Below are positions 16,607-26,923 of a stretch of 47,803 bases of DNA, piece after piece. Both the position numbers and the translations under genes were made by a program. The DNA lies in assembly GCA_021373015.1 (NCBI GenBank), contig JAJFTJ010000003.1, positions 1-47,803 on the forward strand, written 5' to 3'. The stretch's first letter is position 1. Each line of letters starts with the position of its first letter. The DNA comes from Nitrospiraceae bacterium. GTDB lineage: Bacteria > Nitrospirota > Thermodesulfovibrionia > Thermodesulfovibrionales > UBA1546. Below the pieces are notes generated by a model, which saw only the letters and a list, made by a program, of their open reading frames with translations, had not been told where the DNA came from and searched no databases.

Positions 16607-18088
16607 TTATCTGTTCTTATCTATTTTGCTGATAGCCTCTTGGAATTCTGAGAAAAATTCCGGCTTGAATGTACAGTCAACATTCCCGCTTAGCTGTTCC
16701 TGAATAATATCCCTGAGATATTTTGCCTGTTCATTGTAAGCATCATAGTCCATCTTTGCATATGTCTTTGCCAGCAGGCGTTCCCAGAAATTCACATCAG
16801 GAAAGTTTTCAAGCTGATATTGGGTATCGCAGAATAGCTGCCTGATCTTTGGATTATTTTGAATATCGCTGTCATGAATTTGTTCGTGTATCTCAAGTCC
16901 TTTTTTCCGCCACTTACATAAGGGGCTTGGTGCGCATTCTTTGCATGTGTCAGGGATCACTGTCTCGCCTGTGCATATATTATATGAAGCGCTGTATCTT
17001 GCTAGAAATTCCTCATTCTGTATATCCATGCCGGGGTATGCGGTTTTTATCTCAAGACCCACCAGATCCAGAAGATGGGCCACGTCTTTTGCTCCTGGAG
17101 CCATGTCTTTGAATGCATCGCGGATCTTTAATATCACCTTCAGGTCTTCAAGAAGCAGTTCTGTTTGTTTGCATTTATCAATATCAGCAAAGTTTTTCGG
17201 ATCGCATAATTCCATATTCAGTTCGATCTCAGAGCCTATATCACATCTCGGAGTGCCGCCTGAAACAACACCGACTTTTTTTGCCACACTCAGTTTGTGA
17301 GCCTCCATATCTTTTTTAAATTCTTCCATAGTTCTTTCAATCTTAGTTCCAAAACAGCCAAGCGATCTGCCAGCCTGTTTATCAGGAGAATGAAAATAAA
17401 TGCCAGGTGATTCAACTTCAATAGTTATCTTTTTTTCATCAGAGTCAGCCAGTATTGTCCAATCGTGCATAGCAGGATATACATCACCCTTGTCAATATC
17501 ATGTGTTGTGATTTGTTGCCACTCTTTACAAGTTGGAGGAAGAAGATGGTCGGTTTCCACGCATTGTTTTCCTTTTTGAGACATTACTTTAATGTCAGTG
17601 GAGACAGAACCTATCATGTATGTTTTCTTGCCTGTGAAACGCCGAGCCTTGGTATCATAATAATCAGTGATTATCATCCATCCGATAAAGTCTTCTCTTA
17701 TTTTATACTCTAGCTCAAATGGCCTCCAGCCATGTCTTAGAGGATCATAATCTTTTCCGCTGACAATAACATATCCCTTGATTCTTGTAGCCATAAGAAC
17801 AGGGATCACCAAACCTTCTTTAGGTTCAATTCTACTTAACCCTGCCATAAGATCGCGATATGCCCTGTTTGTATTTTCTATCACTATGTCAACTTTTTCC
17901 TGAGGGGTTTTAGGCAAGCCTATTCCCATTTGTTCCATTGCTTTCTTCATCTCCTCAGCCGCTTTTTTTAAATCCTCCATCTGTTGAAGCAATTCCTGAT
18001 TCTTATCTTCTGCGGAGATATTAGGAATAAAAGAAAAAGTCAAAACTAAAATAAAGATAAAAGTTTTTAAAATTAATTTGTTTTTCAT
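16607..18088 (-). CDS. secreted protein with HEQIH motif, unknown function
   Basis: The 493-residue protein has a clear signal peptide (lysine-rich start, hydrophobic run 8-22, likely cleavage near NISA-E at 26/27). Next comes a short coiled coil rich in glutamate and lysine (about 28-55), then a mixed beta domain I cannot assign. Near the C-terminus HEQIH (401-405) matches the HExxH zinc-metalloprotease core, followed about 40 residues later by DYDAYNEQ, where an acidic third ligand could sit (D447 or E453). A cluster of four cysteines (C372, C382, C385, C391) lies just before the motif. It may be a periplasmic or outer-surface metallopeptidase, but the assignment rests on a short motif and the protein could be unrelated. 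It stands alone, facing typA. Confidence 0.75.
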   Translation of the reverse strand: MKNKLILKTFIFILVLTFSFIPNISAEDKNQELLQQMEDLKKAAEEMKKAMEQMGIGLPKTPQEKVDIVIENTNRAYRDLMAGLSRIEPKEGLVIPVLMATRIKGYVIVSGKDYDPLRHGWRPFELEYKIREDFIGWMIITDYYDTKARRFTGKKTYMIGSVSTDIKVMSQKGKQCVETDHLLPPTCKEWQQITTHDIDKGDVYPAMHDWTILADSDEKKITIEVESPGIYFHSPDKQAGRSLGCFGTKIERTMEEFKKDMEAHKLSVAKKVGVVSGGTPRCDIGSEIELNMELCDPKNFADIDKCKQTELLLEDLKVILKIRDAFKDMAPGAKDVAHLLDLVGLEIKTAYPGMDIQNEEFLARYSASYNICTGETVIPDTCKECAPSPLCKWRKKGLEIHEQIHDSDIQNNPKIRQLFCDTQYQLENFPDVNFWERLLAKTYAKMDYDAYNEQAKYLRDIIQEQLSGNVDCTFKPEFFSEFQEAISKIDKNR

Positions 18089-18254
18089 ATTATTTTTTGC
18101 AAAATTTGTTCATTAAAATAAAAGTGATTGAATTAATGAAAAGTATAGAGAATTTTTTCCAGGTTTACAAGGAGAATGTTTGAATAACGAATAGGAGAAT
18201 TGAATTAAAAAGATGAATTGACTGCTAAGATTTCCAGTAATGCTATCGAGATAT

Positions 18255-18331
18255 TGGTGGCGGTGCAGGGATTTGAACCCCGGACACTGCGGATATGAGC
18301 CGCATGCTCTAACCAACTGAGCTACACCGCC
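18255..18331 (-). tRNA. tRNA with CAU anticodon, elongator Met likely
   Basis: The minus strand folds as a complete 77-nt tRNA with encoded CCA. The acceptor is GGCGGTG/CACCGCC, the D arm contains AGCTCAGTTGGTTAGAGC, the anticodon loop is CTCATAT (anticodon CAT at 18295-18297) closed by a GCGG/CCGC stem, and the T arm contains GGGGTTCAAATCCC. The G1-C72 pair excludes initiator tRNA. Elongator Met is more likely than the lysidine-modified Ile tRNA from overall resemblance, but anticodon alone cannot decide. Confidence 0.93.
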
Positions 18332-18468
18332 TGGTTTAAAGCAGAGATGAATTATATCAAAGTGGCGTTTCTAATGACAACTGCTGATGTGAAAGATTTT
18401 TAAAGAAGTATACTCAGCCCGAGCAATGCCTGTACTTCTATGTCGAATATTTTTCTTAACTTTTTCAG

Positions 18469-19587
18469 TTAGTAAAAGAGTTCAAAGCGTCTTGTGCGGA
18501 CATTTATAAGAAGGCCTGCAGCAATAAAGTTTGAAAGAAGCGCTGTGCCGCCGTAACTCATAAATGGAAGGGGGATGCCGACAACAGGCATTAATCCGAG
18601 TGTCATTCCTATATTGATTATTATATAAACCGTGAACATAAATGTTATCCCAACAGCAAGCAGCCTGCCGAATTCATCCTTTGCCTTGATTGCAGTGTCA
18701 ATGCCTCGAAGTATGAAAGCCAGATAAAGCAAAAGCAATAAAAAACATCCGATAAATCCCCATTCCTCTGCAAATGCAGCAAAGATAAAGTCAGTATGTT
18801 TTTCAGGAAGAAATCTGAAAGGCCCTTGAGTTCCCTGCATATAGCCTTTGCCTGCAAATCCACCCGAGCCGATTGCAACCTTTGACTGATTTATATGATA
18901 GCCGATACCTGCGGGATCAATATCAGGGTCAATGAATGCAACAAGCCTGTTTTTCTGATAGTCTTTCAAGCCATCCCATACGATATTCCCAATAAAAGGA
19001 ATTGATACAATGCTTACAATGAGAAGAAACGTTACAACTTTTTTCTGCAACCCCTTTATAAGGCTTAGAGAGAGAAAGATTATAAGGATCATGAGCGCTG
19101 TCCCGAGATCTGGCTGCTTCAATATCATTATGAGAGGGATAAATACGAATATTATAAAAATACTAAACAAAGAATAGAGTCCCATGTTTTCAGATATGCC
19201 AATAAAATACCTTGCGATAAAAATAACGAAGATAATTCTAAAAAATTCAGAAGGCTGGAATGAGAAGAAACCCAGATAAAGCCACCTCTTTGCACCCATG
19301 CCGACCTTGCCTGCAATAAGAACAGAAATAAGAAGCAATATGCCGATAATATATAATGGGTATGCATATCTGCTAAGCCATATGTAATCAAAGGATACGA
19401 TAAGGAAGAGTATTGCAATTCCTATTATCAGCCAGATGATCTGTCTTATGTAGAAGCTGGTTTCTTCGCCTGGAATAACTGCGCGGGTTGTGCTGAATAT
19501 TGTCATGATGCTTATTATTGAAAGCATAAGCACTATGGAAAAACTTACCCAGTCGAAATTTTTAATTAATCTTCTGTCTATCTGCAT
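18469..19587 (-). CDS. rodA: rod-shape glycosyltransferase RodA
   Basis: The 372-residue protein is of the SEDS family, with about ten hydrophobic segments. Late motifs are typical: GSGGFAGKGYMQGTQG, LPEKHTDFIFAAFAEEWGF and PFMSYGGTALLSNF near the C-terminus. RodA polymerises lipid II into glycan strands during cell elongation, paired with PBP2, whose gene lies directly upstream with 12 bases between. It is the last gene of the rod-shape operon; a tRNA follows about 140 bases downstream. Confidence 0.95.
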   Translation of the reverse strand: MQIDRRLIKNFDWVSFSIVLMLSIISIMTIFSTTRAVIPGEETSFYIRQIIWLIIGIAILFLIVSFDYIWLSRYAYPLYIIGILLLISVLIAGKVGMGAKRWLYLGFFSFQPSEFFRIIFVIFIARYFIGISENMGLYSLFSIFIIFVFIPLIMILKQPDLGTALMILIIFLSLSLIKGLQKKVVTFLLIVSIVSIPFIGNIVWDGLKDYQKNRLVAFIDPDIDPAGIGYHINQSKVAIGSGGFAGKGYMQGTQGPFRFLPEKHTDFIFAAFAEEWGFIGCFLLLLLYLAFILRGIDTAIKAKDEFGRLLAVGITFMFTVYIIINIGMTLGLMPVVGIPLPFMSYGGTALLSNFIAAGLLINVRTRRFELFY

Positions 19588-19599
19588 TGAGATATGCCT

Positions 19600-21357
19600 C
19601 TATTTTTTAATCTTATTTTCTTTGTATAGACTCTCTATTGCACGCTTGGCAATTGGAGCTGCTGCTCCGCCTCCGTGACCGCCGTGTTCTACGAATACAC
19701 AAAGGGCAATCTCAGGTTTTTCAACAGGAGCAAATGCAACAAACCATGCATGGTCTCTGTATTTCTCAGGAAGACTGCTTGAGCTTTTTTTAATGCCAAC
19801 CACCTGTGCAGTTCCTGTTTTTCCACCTACACTTATGAGTGATGATTTTGCAGCTCCGCCAGTTCCTCCTCCTTCAGAAACAGCGCCATATAAAGCGCTT
19901 TTTACAAGTTCCAGGATTTTCTGACTTATTCCAATAGATGGTACCTGTTCAGGGGGTTTTTCCATTTTGAGTATGGTTGGTTTATAAATATATCCGCCAT
20001 TGGCAACAATGCTCATTAACTGAGCCATCTGTATCGGAGTTGCAGCTACATATCCCTGGCCGATAGACGAATGGAATGTTTCTCCAAGATACCATGGCTG
20101 TTTTTTATTTTCATATTTCCATTTGGTGTCTGGGATAAGGCCAGGCCTTTCTTTTACTAAAGGCAGACCTGTAGGGCTGCCAAGTCCGAGTTTTTTTGCA
20201 TACTCTGCAATCTTGTCTATGCCGACACGCTTTCCAGCTTCATAAAAATAAACATCGCATGATTCAACAATAGCTCGGTGAAAAGATATGGTTCCGTGTC
20301 CTCCTTTTTTCCAACATCCAAATTCCCAGCTGCCGTATTTAATTCCTCCTGTGCATGTGACTTTTGTTTCTGGAGTTATAACCTTTTCGCTGAGCGCGGC
20401 TATTGCTGTAATTATCTTAAAAGTTGATCCAGGAGGATACTGGCTCTGAAGCGCCCTGTTAAGCATCGGAACTTTTTTATCCTGATTCAAGGCCAGCCAT
20501 TCTTTGAATGAGATCCCTTTTGCAAATATATTCGGGTCAAAAGATGGCCTGCTCACAAGAGCAAGTATCTCTCCTGTGTCAGGTTTCATAGCAACCATTG
20601 CACCTGCCTTGCCTTCAAAAGCGTCCTCAGTTGATTTCTGTACATTAATGTCAATGCTGAGATTTAAGTCTTCGCCTTTTACAGGAGCTTTTTCCTGTAG
20701 AAGCCTTATTTCTCTGCCAAGAGCATCAATCTCAATTATTTTTTCTCCTGCGCTGCCTCTTAGTGTCTTATCAAAAAGATGCTCTGCTCCCCACTGCCCG
20801 ATGAATGCATCCTGGGGAACTTCCTTGTATTCAGGATCATTTGCCTGCTGCTGGTTCAGTTTCCCAAGATAACCTATGACATGCGCTCCGACATTTCCGT
20901 ACAAATACTCTCTGCTCATTTCTGTTGATATGACAAGCCCTGGGAAATCAGAACGTCTTGCTTCTAGTGAAGCTACTTCTTTGAATGTAAGCCTTTCTTT
21001 TATTTTTATTGGTTCAAAAGGACTGAGACTGCTCTTATCAATAATATAATTGATATCGTCACTATCCATGCTAAGGATTTGCGCAAGAGTAGAAATGTCT
21101 ATTTTCTCGAGATGTTCGGGCATAAGCAAAGCGCAAAAATAAGGCGTATTCTTAACAAGGGGGATGCCGTTTCTGTCATAGATTATTCCGCGCGGCGCAG
21201 GTGATCTGATAATGCGGATCATATTTTCTATGGATATTTTTTTGTATTCACTGCCCTGTATTATCTGAAGCTGCCACAGTTTTACAACAGAGAAGAAAAA
21301 AAGACCGCAAATAATAAAAGCAGATATAATGATTCTTTGTCTTGATGTGTTATCCAT
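19600..21357 (-). CDS. mrdA: penicillin-binding protein 2 (elongation transpeptidase)
   Basis: The 585-residue class B PBP has one N-terminal membrane segment (about 8-30), a pedestal domain (RSPAPRGIIYDRNG near 51-64) and a transpeptidase domain with S311-x-x-K314 (in PPGSTFK), the SxD-type second motif S366-C-D368, and K513-T-G515. The SCD variant is usual for PBP2. It cross-links peptidoglycan in the elongasome together with RodA. Its start overlaps the mreD stop by 8 bases, so it belongs to the mre operon. The C-terminus is rich in glycine (HGGHGGGAAAP), also common in PBP2. Confidence 0.96.
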   Translation of the reverse strand: MDNTSRQRIIISAFIICGLFFFSVVKLWQLQIIQGSEYKKISIENMIRIIRSPAPRGIIYDRNGIPLVKNTPYFCALLMPEHLEKIDISTLAQILSMDSDDINYIIDKSSLSPFEPIKIKERLTFKEVASLEARRSDFPGLVISTEMSREYLYGNVGAHVIGYLGKLNQQQANDPEYKEVPQDAFIGQWGAEHLFDKTLRGSAGEKIIEIDALGREIRLLQEKAPVKGEDLNLSIDINVQKSTEDAFEGKAGAMVAMKPDTGEILALVSRPSFDPNIFAKGISFKEWLALNQDKKVPMLNRALQSQYPPGSTFKIITAIAALSEKVITPETKVTCTGGIKYGSWEFGCWKKGGHGTISFHRAIVESCDVYFYEAGKRVGIDKIAEYAKKLGLGSPTGLPLVKERPGLIPDTKWKYENKKQPWYLGETFHSSIGQGYVAATPIQMAQLMSIVANGGYIYKPTILKMEKPPEQVPSIGISQKILELVKSALYGAVSEGGGTGGAAKSSLISVGGKTGTAQVVGIKKSSSSLPEKYRDHAWFVAFAPVEKPEIALCVFVEHGGHGGGAAAPIAKRAIESLYKENKIKK

Positions 21358-21799
21358 GTCTTGGTCGCAGCAGTAACCCTAGTATGGAATTAATTCCTGA
21401 GGATATAAGTATTATTGAACCTGCATTAACAATTGATGTTGGAGTGTATTGAAATGCGGACATTGTTATAAAAACAACAATCCCATCAATTGCTGTGAGG
21501 ACTGAAATGCCTGCTATTCCCAGAACTGGTGTCCACCTGAAAAAACTGCCTGATAGAAATGATGCAAAGAATCCAACCAGCCCTTTACTTAAAATATTCG
21601 GGCCTAGAAAGTTTCCAGTGAGCGTATCGCCCAGAAGTCCCACAAAAGAGCCGAGAAAAATCCCTTTTGTCTCTCCATTTCTCAGCCCAAAGAAGTATGC
21701 TATGGCTGCAGAAAGATTTGGCGATACATCTAGTATTGTTATACGGCTTTCAAAAACATATACAAGGATAATTGCGCAGAGGCTGAAGATTATTCTCAT
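21350..21799 (-). CDS. mreD: rod-shape-determining protein MreD
   Basis: A 149-residue integral membrane protein with about five hydrophobic segments and little soluble sequence, including GLRNGETKGIFLGSFVGLLGD, which resembles the family's glycine-rich loop. The identification rests mainly on position between mreC and PBP2, which is conserved across rod-shaped bacteria. It overlaps mreC by 4 bases and mrdA by 8. MreD is a membrane partner of MreC in the elongasome. Confidence 0.88.
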   Translation of the reverse strand: MRIIFSLCAIILVYVFESRITILDVSPNLSAAIAYFFGLRNGETKGIFLGSFVGLLGDTLTGNFLGPNILSKGLVGFFASFLSGSFFRWTPVLGIAGISVLTAIDGIVVFITMSAFQYTPTSIVNAGSIILISSGINSILGLLLRPRHG

Positions 21800-22577
21800 T
21801 TTTTTACTACCAACACCTCTTCAAGCTTGGAGTTGTCCTGGAACGGAATGACTGTTATATCCTGAAAAAGTCCTGGACTGTTTTTTGAAATTTTTGTGAC
21901 TGTTCCTACAGGTATGCCTGGAGGAAAAATCCCGTCGAGCCCCGAGGTTATAACCGTATCATTTTCAGCTGCCTCAATCTCATGAGAAATGTATTTCAAT
22001 ACGCATGTTTTCGACCCTGTGCCTGAAAGTATCCCTTCAACTCTGCTGTCTTCAAGTCTTACTGATACTGAAAAATTAATATCGTTTAAAAGCAATATGG
22101 ATGAATATGATTCAGTGGAAGAGATTATTTTTCCTGCAAGCCCTTCCGGCGTTATCACTATCATATCTTTTTCTATCCCGTGCGCAGTGCCTTTATTTAT
22201 AACGAGCGTATTAACCCATCTGTTGCTTCCTTTTGCAATAACCTTTGCAACAGCAACAGATCTTTTTTCGGTTTTTTTAAGATTAAGGATCTCTCTCAGT
22301 CTGAAATTTTCAAGCAGTATCTCCTGGTATCCTTGCTCCTCTATGAGGAGCGCGTCAATTTGTTCTTTTAATTTTTTATTTTCCTCGCCAGTCAGCTTCA
22401 GTTTCCTAAAAAAATCTTTTATGTCCAAAGAAACAGAACTGATTATTTCATTTGCATAGTTGACAGGATAACTTATTATTTTAAGCGGATTGATTCCTCC
22501 CATTCTTGTCTGATATGTCATCAGTACGAATGAGAAAAGAATAATGGAAGCAACGAGCGCAATTCTTTTTTTAGACA

Positions 22578-22578
<1 letters not shown>
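21796..22578 (-). CDS. mreC: rod-shape-determining protein MreC
   Basis: The 260-residue protein has a short cytoplasmic N-terminus, one membrane helix (about 6-22), a coiled coil (about 50-95) and a periplasmic double beta-barrel domain. The segment RWVNTLVINKGTAHGI followed by GLAGKI is characteristic of MreC. It links MreB filaments to PBP2 on the periplasmic side. It starts where mreB ends (1-base overlap) and overlaps mreD, so translation is coupled. Confidence 0.94.
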
Positions 22579-23615
<1,037 letters not shown>

Positions 23616-23626
23616 TTATCTGAAAA

Positions 23627-24055
23627 TTAAATTGTTGTTTGTTCTATAACTGTCGTGCCTGCTATTTCATCGCCTATGCGCATTCCTTCTTTGCTTCCCA
23701 GAAGAACTATAAATTCCAGCAGCAAAATAACAGGCATCAATATCCACCCTGCAAAAGGAAGTTTGAAAAGCATTACGCCAATGCCGGGTATGAAATTTCT
23801 TAGTATCGACTCTTTAATAGTACATGGTTTGTTTGAAGAAACTGAAATTGTTCTCAAGCCTGTTAAATATTTGCCAATGCTTCTTCCTTCGAAAAGCCCG
23901 TCGCTTATAAGTATATATACAAGCCCGGCAAAAAAACCTGTATTTGGAATTATCTCAGCAGCAGCGGCTACCACGATTAAGTCAATGGTTTTTGCTATGC
24001 TTCTAAGAAGAAGTCCAGCTTTTTTTATTTCTTCAGACACCCGTGATTTTAACAA
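23627..24055 (-). CDS. RDD family membrane protein
   Basis: The 142-residue protein has about three membrane segments and the RDD-family pattern: the early conserved arginine (RSIAKTIDL, in place of RxxAxxID), LISDGLFEGRSIGKYLTGL, and a C-terminal GDEIAGTTVI. The function of this family is not established, though transport and stress roles have been proposed. The start is uncertain: 24055 is a TTG, and a GTG five codons in is an alternative; neither has a strong ribosome site. It lies 20 bases before mreB and may be the first gene of that operon. Only 34 bases separate it from the divergent PBP gene. Confidence 0.8.
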   Translation of the reverse strand: MLKSRVSEEIKKAGLLLRSIAKTIDLIVVAAAAEIIPNTGFFAGLVYILISDGLFEGRSIGKYLTGLRTISVSSNKPCTIKESILRNFIPGIGVMLFKLPFAGWILMPVILLLEFIVLLGSKEGMRIGDEIAGTTVIEQTTI

Positions 24056-24089
24056 AATGTACCCTATTTTTCAATTATAATAAAGGAGT

Positions 24090-25922
24090 ATGACATATCC
24101 AAAAAACAACTTGGGATTCTTCAAAAAAAGCACGAAAAAACGCTGGGGTTTGACAGCCCTTGCTGTTCTCTCTATCCTAATAGGTATTTTAGTAGGATTT
24201 TTTTTCTGGGTCCTCTCTGATCTGCCAAATATTAAATCTCTCGAGGAATATGCTCCTGCTGAATCCTCCCAGGTATTTTCGTCAGACGGTAAACTAATCG
24301 CAGAATTCTATCTGGAAAGAAGAACTTTTGTTCCTAACCAGAAGATACCTGAGCGTGTTAAAAATGCATTTATAGCGGTTGAGGATATAAGATTTTACAG
24401 TCACCGCGGAATTGATATAATTGGGATCCTCAGGGCTTTATACCAGGACATAAAATCAGGGAGCATTGTTCAGGGTGGAAGCACCATAACACAACAGCTT
24501 GCTAAAATGCTTTTTTTGAAACCTGCAAAGAGTCTTGATAGAAAGATAAAAGAGGCTGCTATATCAATAGAGATAGAACGTTATTACACAAAGGATGAAA
24601 TACTTGGGCTTTATCTAAACCAGATTTATTTTGGAACAAGGGCCTATGGCATTGAAGCAGCAGCCCAGACATATTTTGGAAAATCAACAGAAGCGTTGAA
24701 TGTAGCAGAGGCAGCTCTTCTTGCATCTCTTCCCAAAGCGCCGTCCCTTTATTCTCCTTTTAAGAATCCGCAGAAGGCAAAGGAGAGAAGGTCGGTAGCT
24801 CTAAAGGAAATGTTTAAAAACAACTTCATAACAAAAGCTGAATGCGAAGAGGCAGAAAATACGCCTCTGCCGACAGTTCCTAATTTCAGGAAATACGATG
24901 CGCCGTATTTTATCGAAACTCTCAGGCAGGAGCTGGAGGAAAAATATGGGAATGATCTCTATATAGCAGGATATAAAATATATTCTACAGTCAACATGGA
25001 AATGCAGAAGATCGCAGAAGAGGAAGTTAGAAAAGGCTTGATTGCTATTGAAAAAAGGGCAAAGCCTCCTATAGAGGCAGCGCTTATAGCGATAGATGTG
25101 AGAACAGGTCATGTAAAGGCAATGGTGGGCGGAGCTGATTTCTGGAAGAATCAATTTAACAGGACAGTTCAGGCATTAAGACAGCCGGGTTCTGCATTCA
25201 AGCCGTTTGTTTACATAACTGCAATAGAAAATGGAATGACATCTTCCGATGAGGTGGAAGATTCGCCTATAACATTTAAAGGTTCGACTCCTGACAGTGT
25301 ATGGATCCCCAAAAATTATGACGGCAAATACTATGGGACAGTAACTCTGAAAACTGCGCTGGCACAATCGCTTAATTCAGCGACTATCAGGCTTGCCTCA
25401 GACATTGGAATAAATAATGTAGTCAAGATGGCAAAGAGACTGGGAATAACAAGCGAGCTTAAGCCGTATATCTCGCTTGCAATAGGATCTTTTGATGTTA
25501 CATTAAAAGATATGGTTTCAGCATATTCAGCCTTTATATCCGGGAACAGGGCAAGACCTTTGCTGTATGAAAAGATACTTAATCGTAATGGAATGGTTAT
25601 TGCAGAAACAAAGCCTGTTGTAGAAAATCTCCTTAGCGAAGACGATGTAAAGGAGATAAAAAAGCTTCTCAGAGCAGTTGTTACTGAAGGGACAGCGCAG
25701 AAGGCAAAGGTAATCAAGCGGCAGATTTACGGGAAAACAGGAACCACCAATGCTTATACAGATGCGTGGTTTGTTGGATTTGATGACACGCTTGCAGTAG
25801 GTGTCTGGGTTGGAAGAGACGACCACACGCCAATCGGCAAGGGCGAGGCCGGATCAAGAACAGCCTTGCCAATGTGGATAGAATTTATGAAAAAAGCGCC
25901 TCAACAAATTCTTCAGGATTAA
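24090..25922 (+). CDS. mrcA: class A penicillin-binding protein 1A
   Basis: The 610-residue bifunctional enzyme has an N-terminal membrane anchor (about 20-43) and a GT51 glycosyltransferase domain with AVEDIRFYSHRG (catalytic E98) and QGGSTITQQLAK (128-139). The transpeptidase domain has S368-A-F-K371, S427-L-N429 and a KTGT motif (about 550). It polymerises and cross-links peptidoglycan on the periplasmic face. Family members are often 700-850 residues; this one lacks the inserted OB-like domain seen in proteobacterial PBP1A. AAGGAG sits very close to the ATG (1-2 bases). Its last 38 bases overlap ftsY, read on the other strand. Confidence 0.94.
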   Translation: MTYPKNNLGFFKKSTKKRWGLTALAVLSILIGILVGFFFWVLSDLPNIKSLEEYAPAESSQVFSSDGKLIAEFYLERRTFVPNQKIPERVKNAFIAVEDIRFYSHRGIDIIGILRALYQDIKSGSIVQGGSTITQQLAKMLFLKPAKSLDRKIKEAAISIEIERYYTKDEILGLYLNQIYFGTRAYGIEAAAQTYFGKSTEALNVAEAALLASLPKAPSLYSPFKNPQKAKERRSVALKEMFKNNFITKAECEEAENTPLPTVPNFRKYDAPYFIETLRQELEEKYGNDLYIAGYKIYSTVNMEMQKIAEEEVRKGLIAIEKRAKPPIEAALIAIDVRTGHVKAMVGGADFWKNQFNRTVQALRQPGSAFKPFVYITAIENGMTSSDEVEDSPITFKGSTPDSVWIPKNYDGKYYGTVTLKTALAQSLNSATIRLASDIGINNVVKMAKRLGITSELKPYISLAIGSFDVTLKDMVSAYSAFISGNRARPLLYEKILNRNGMVIAETKPVVENLLSEDDVKEIKKLLRAVVTEGTAQKAKVIKRQIYGKTGTTNAYTDAWFVGFDDTLAVGVWVGRDDHTPIGKGEAGSRTALPMWIEFMKKAPQQILQD

Positions 25923-26790
25923 AGTTATGAAGATCATCCATTCCTTCGCCTATGCCGATCATCTTTACGGGAATTCCTAAATCTTTTTTTATTGCAAAAA
26001 CAATCCCGCCTTTTGCTGTGCCGTCAAGCTTGGTAAGTATCACTCCTGTTATCCCGATTTCCTTATTAAATAACTCTGCCTGTCTTAATGCGTTCTGCCC
26101 TGTTGTTGCATCAACAACAAGAAGCACCTCGTGCGGAGCGCCGGGCATTGCCTTGCCGGATACGCGTTTGATTTTTTTCAGCTCTTCCATAAGAGGACTT
26201 TTTGTATGGAGTCTTCCTGCTGTATCAATAATAACTACATCAATTTTTTTGTGTTTTGCAGATTCTATGGCATCGAAAGCAACAGCAGCGGGATCAGCTC
26301 CGCTTTGATGTTTTACGATTGATGCGCCTGTTCGCTCAGCCCATATCTCCAACTGTTCTATTGCAGCAGCCCTGAATGTGTCAGATGCTGCAAGCATGAC
26401 TGAAATGTTGTTTGAAATAAATCTGTGCGCAAGTTTTCCTATTGTAGTTGTCTTGCCTGTCCCATTTACTCCTGCAACTATAATTACAAAAGGTTTTTCT
26501 CCTGATAATTGTATTGTTGAAGCTGATCCTAACAAAGAAGACATTTTATTTTTAAGGAATTTCATTAATGGCTGTTCTTTTGCATTTTCATCTTTTAAAA
26601 GCGTTTCTCTTAGAGAGGCGGTTATTTCCTGAGCAGCATGAATTCCTACATCTGCTGAGACAAGTATTTCTTCAAGCTCTTCCAATTCTTCCCTGCTGAT
26701 TTTTCCTCTGGTAAATACAGATTCTATTTTTTCAATCAGCCCTTTTTTTGTTCTAGTCAACCCGTTTTTAAGTTTTTCGAAAATAGCCAT
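25885..26790 (-). CDS. ftsY: signal recognition particle receptor FtsY
   Basis: The 301-residue protein is a compact FtsY with a short charged N-terminus instead of the long acidic A domain of E. coli, then the four-helix N domain and the GTPase G domain: GVNGTGKTT (107-115), DTFRAAA (137-143), DTAGR (about 189) and TKLDGTAKGG (about 253). It docks the ribosome-SRP complex at the inner membrane for co-translational insertion. It overlaps the end of the PBP gene in a convergent arrangement. Confidence 0.96.
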   Translation of the reverse strand: MAIFEKLKNGLTRTKKGLIEKIESVFTRGKISREELEELEEILVSADVGIHAAQEITASLRETLLKDENAKEQPLMKFLKNKMSSLLGSASTIQLSGEKPFVIIVAGVNGTGKTTTIGKLAHRFISNNISVMLAASDTFRAAAIEQLEIWAERTGASIVKHQSGADPAAVAFDAIESAKHKKIDVVIIDTAGRLHTKSPLMEELKKIKRVSGKAMPGAPHEVLLVVDATTGQNALRQAELFNKEIGITGVILTKLDGTAKGGIVFAIKKDLGIPVKMIGIGEGMDDLHNFNPEEFVEALFS

Positions 26791-26909
26791 TATCTCTCCT
26801 TTAGAATCCTGATTCTAAATTTTTTGTAAATATTAATCAATTATCAATATTGAACGTCTACAGGATAAATCCGCTCTAAAACTATATAGGCATAACATGG
26901 ACTATGTCT

Positions 26910-26918
26910 TGGTATAAT
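26910..26918 (+). promoter_or_regulatory. extended -10 promoter candidate for the NagZ-like gene
   Basis: TGGTATAAT is a perfect extended -10 element (TGnTATAAT). The annotated ATG begins 6 bases after it, so the transcript would begin at or near the ATG, with no room for a ribosome site. No good -35 is seen, which is tolerable for extended -10 promoters. A second in-frame ATG at 26942 also lacks a ribosome site. Confidence 0.5.
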
Positions 26919-26923
26919 ATCAT

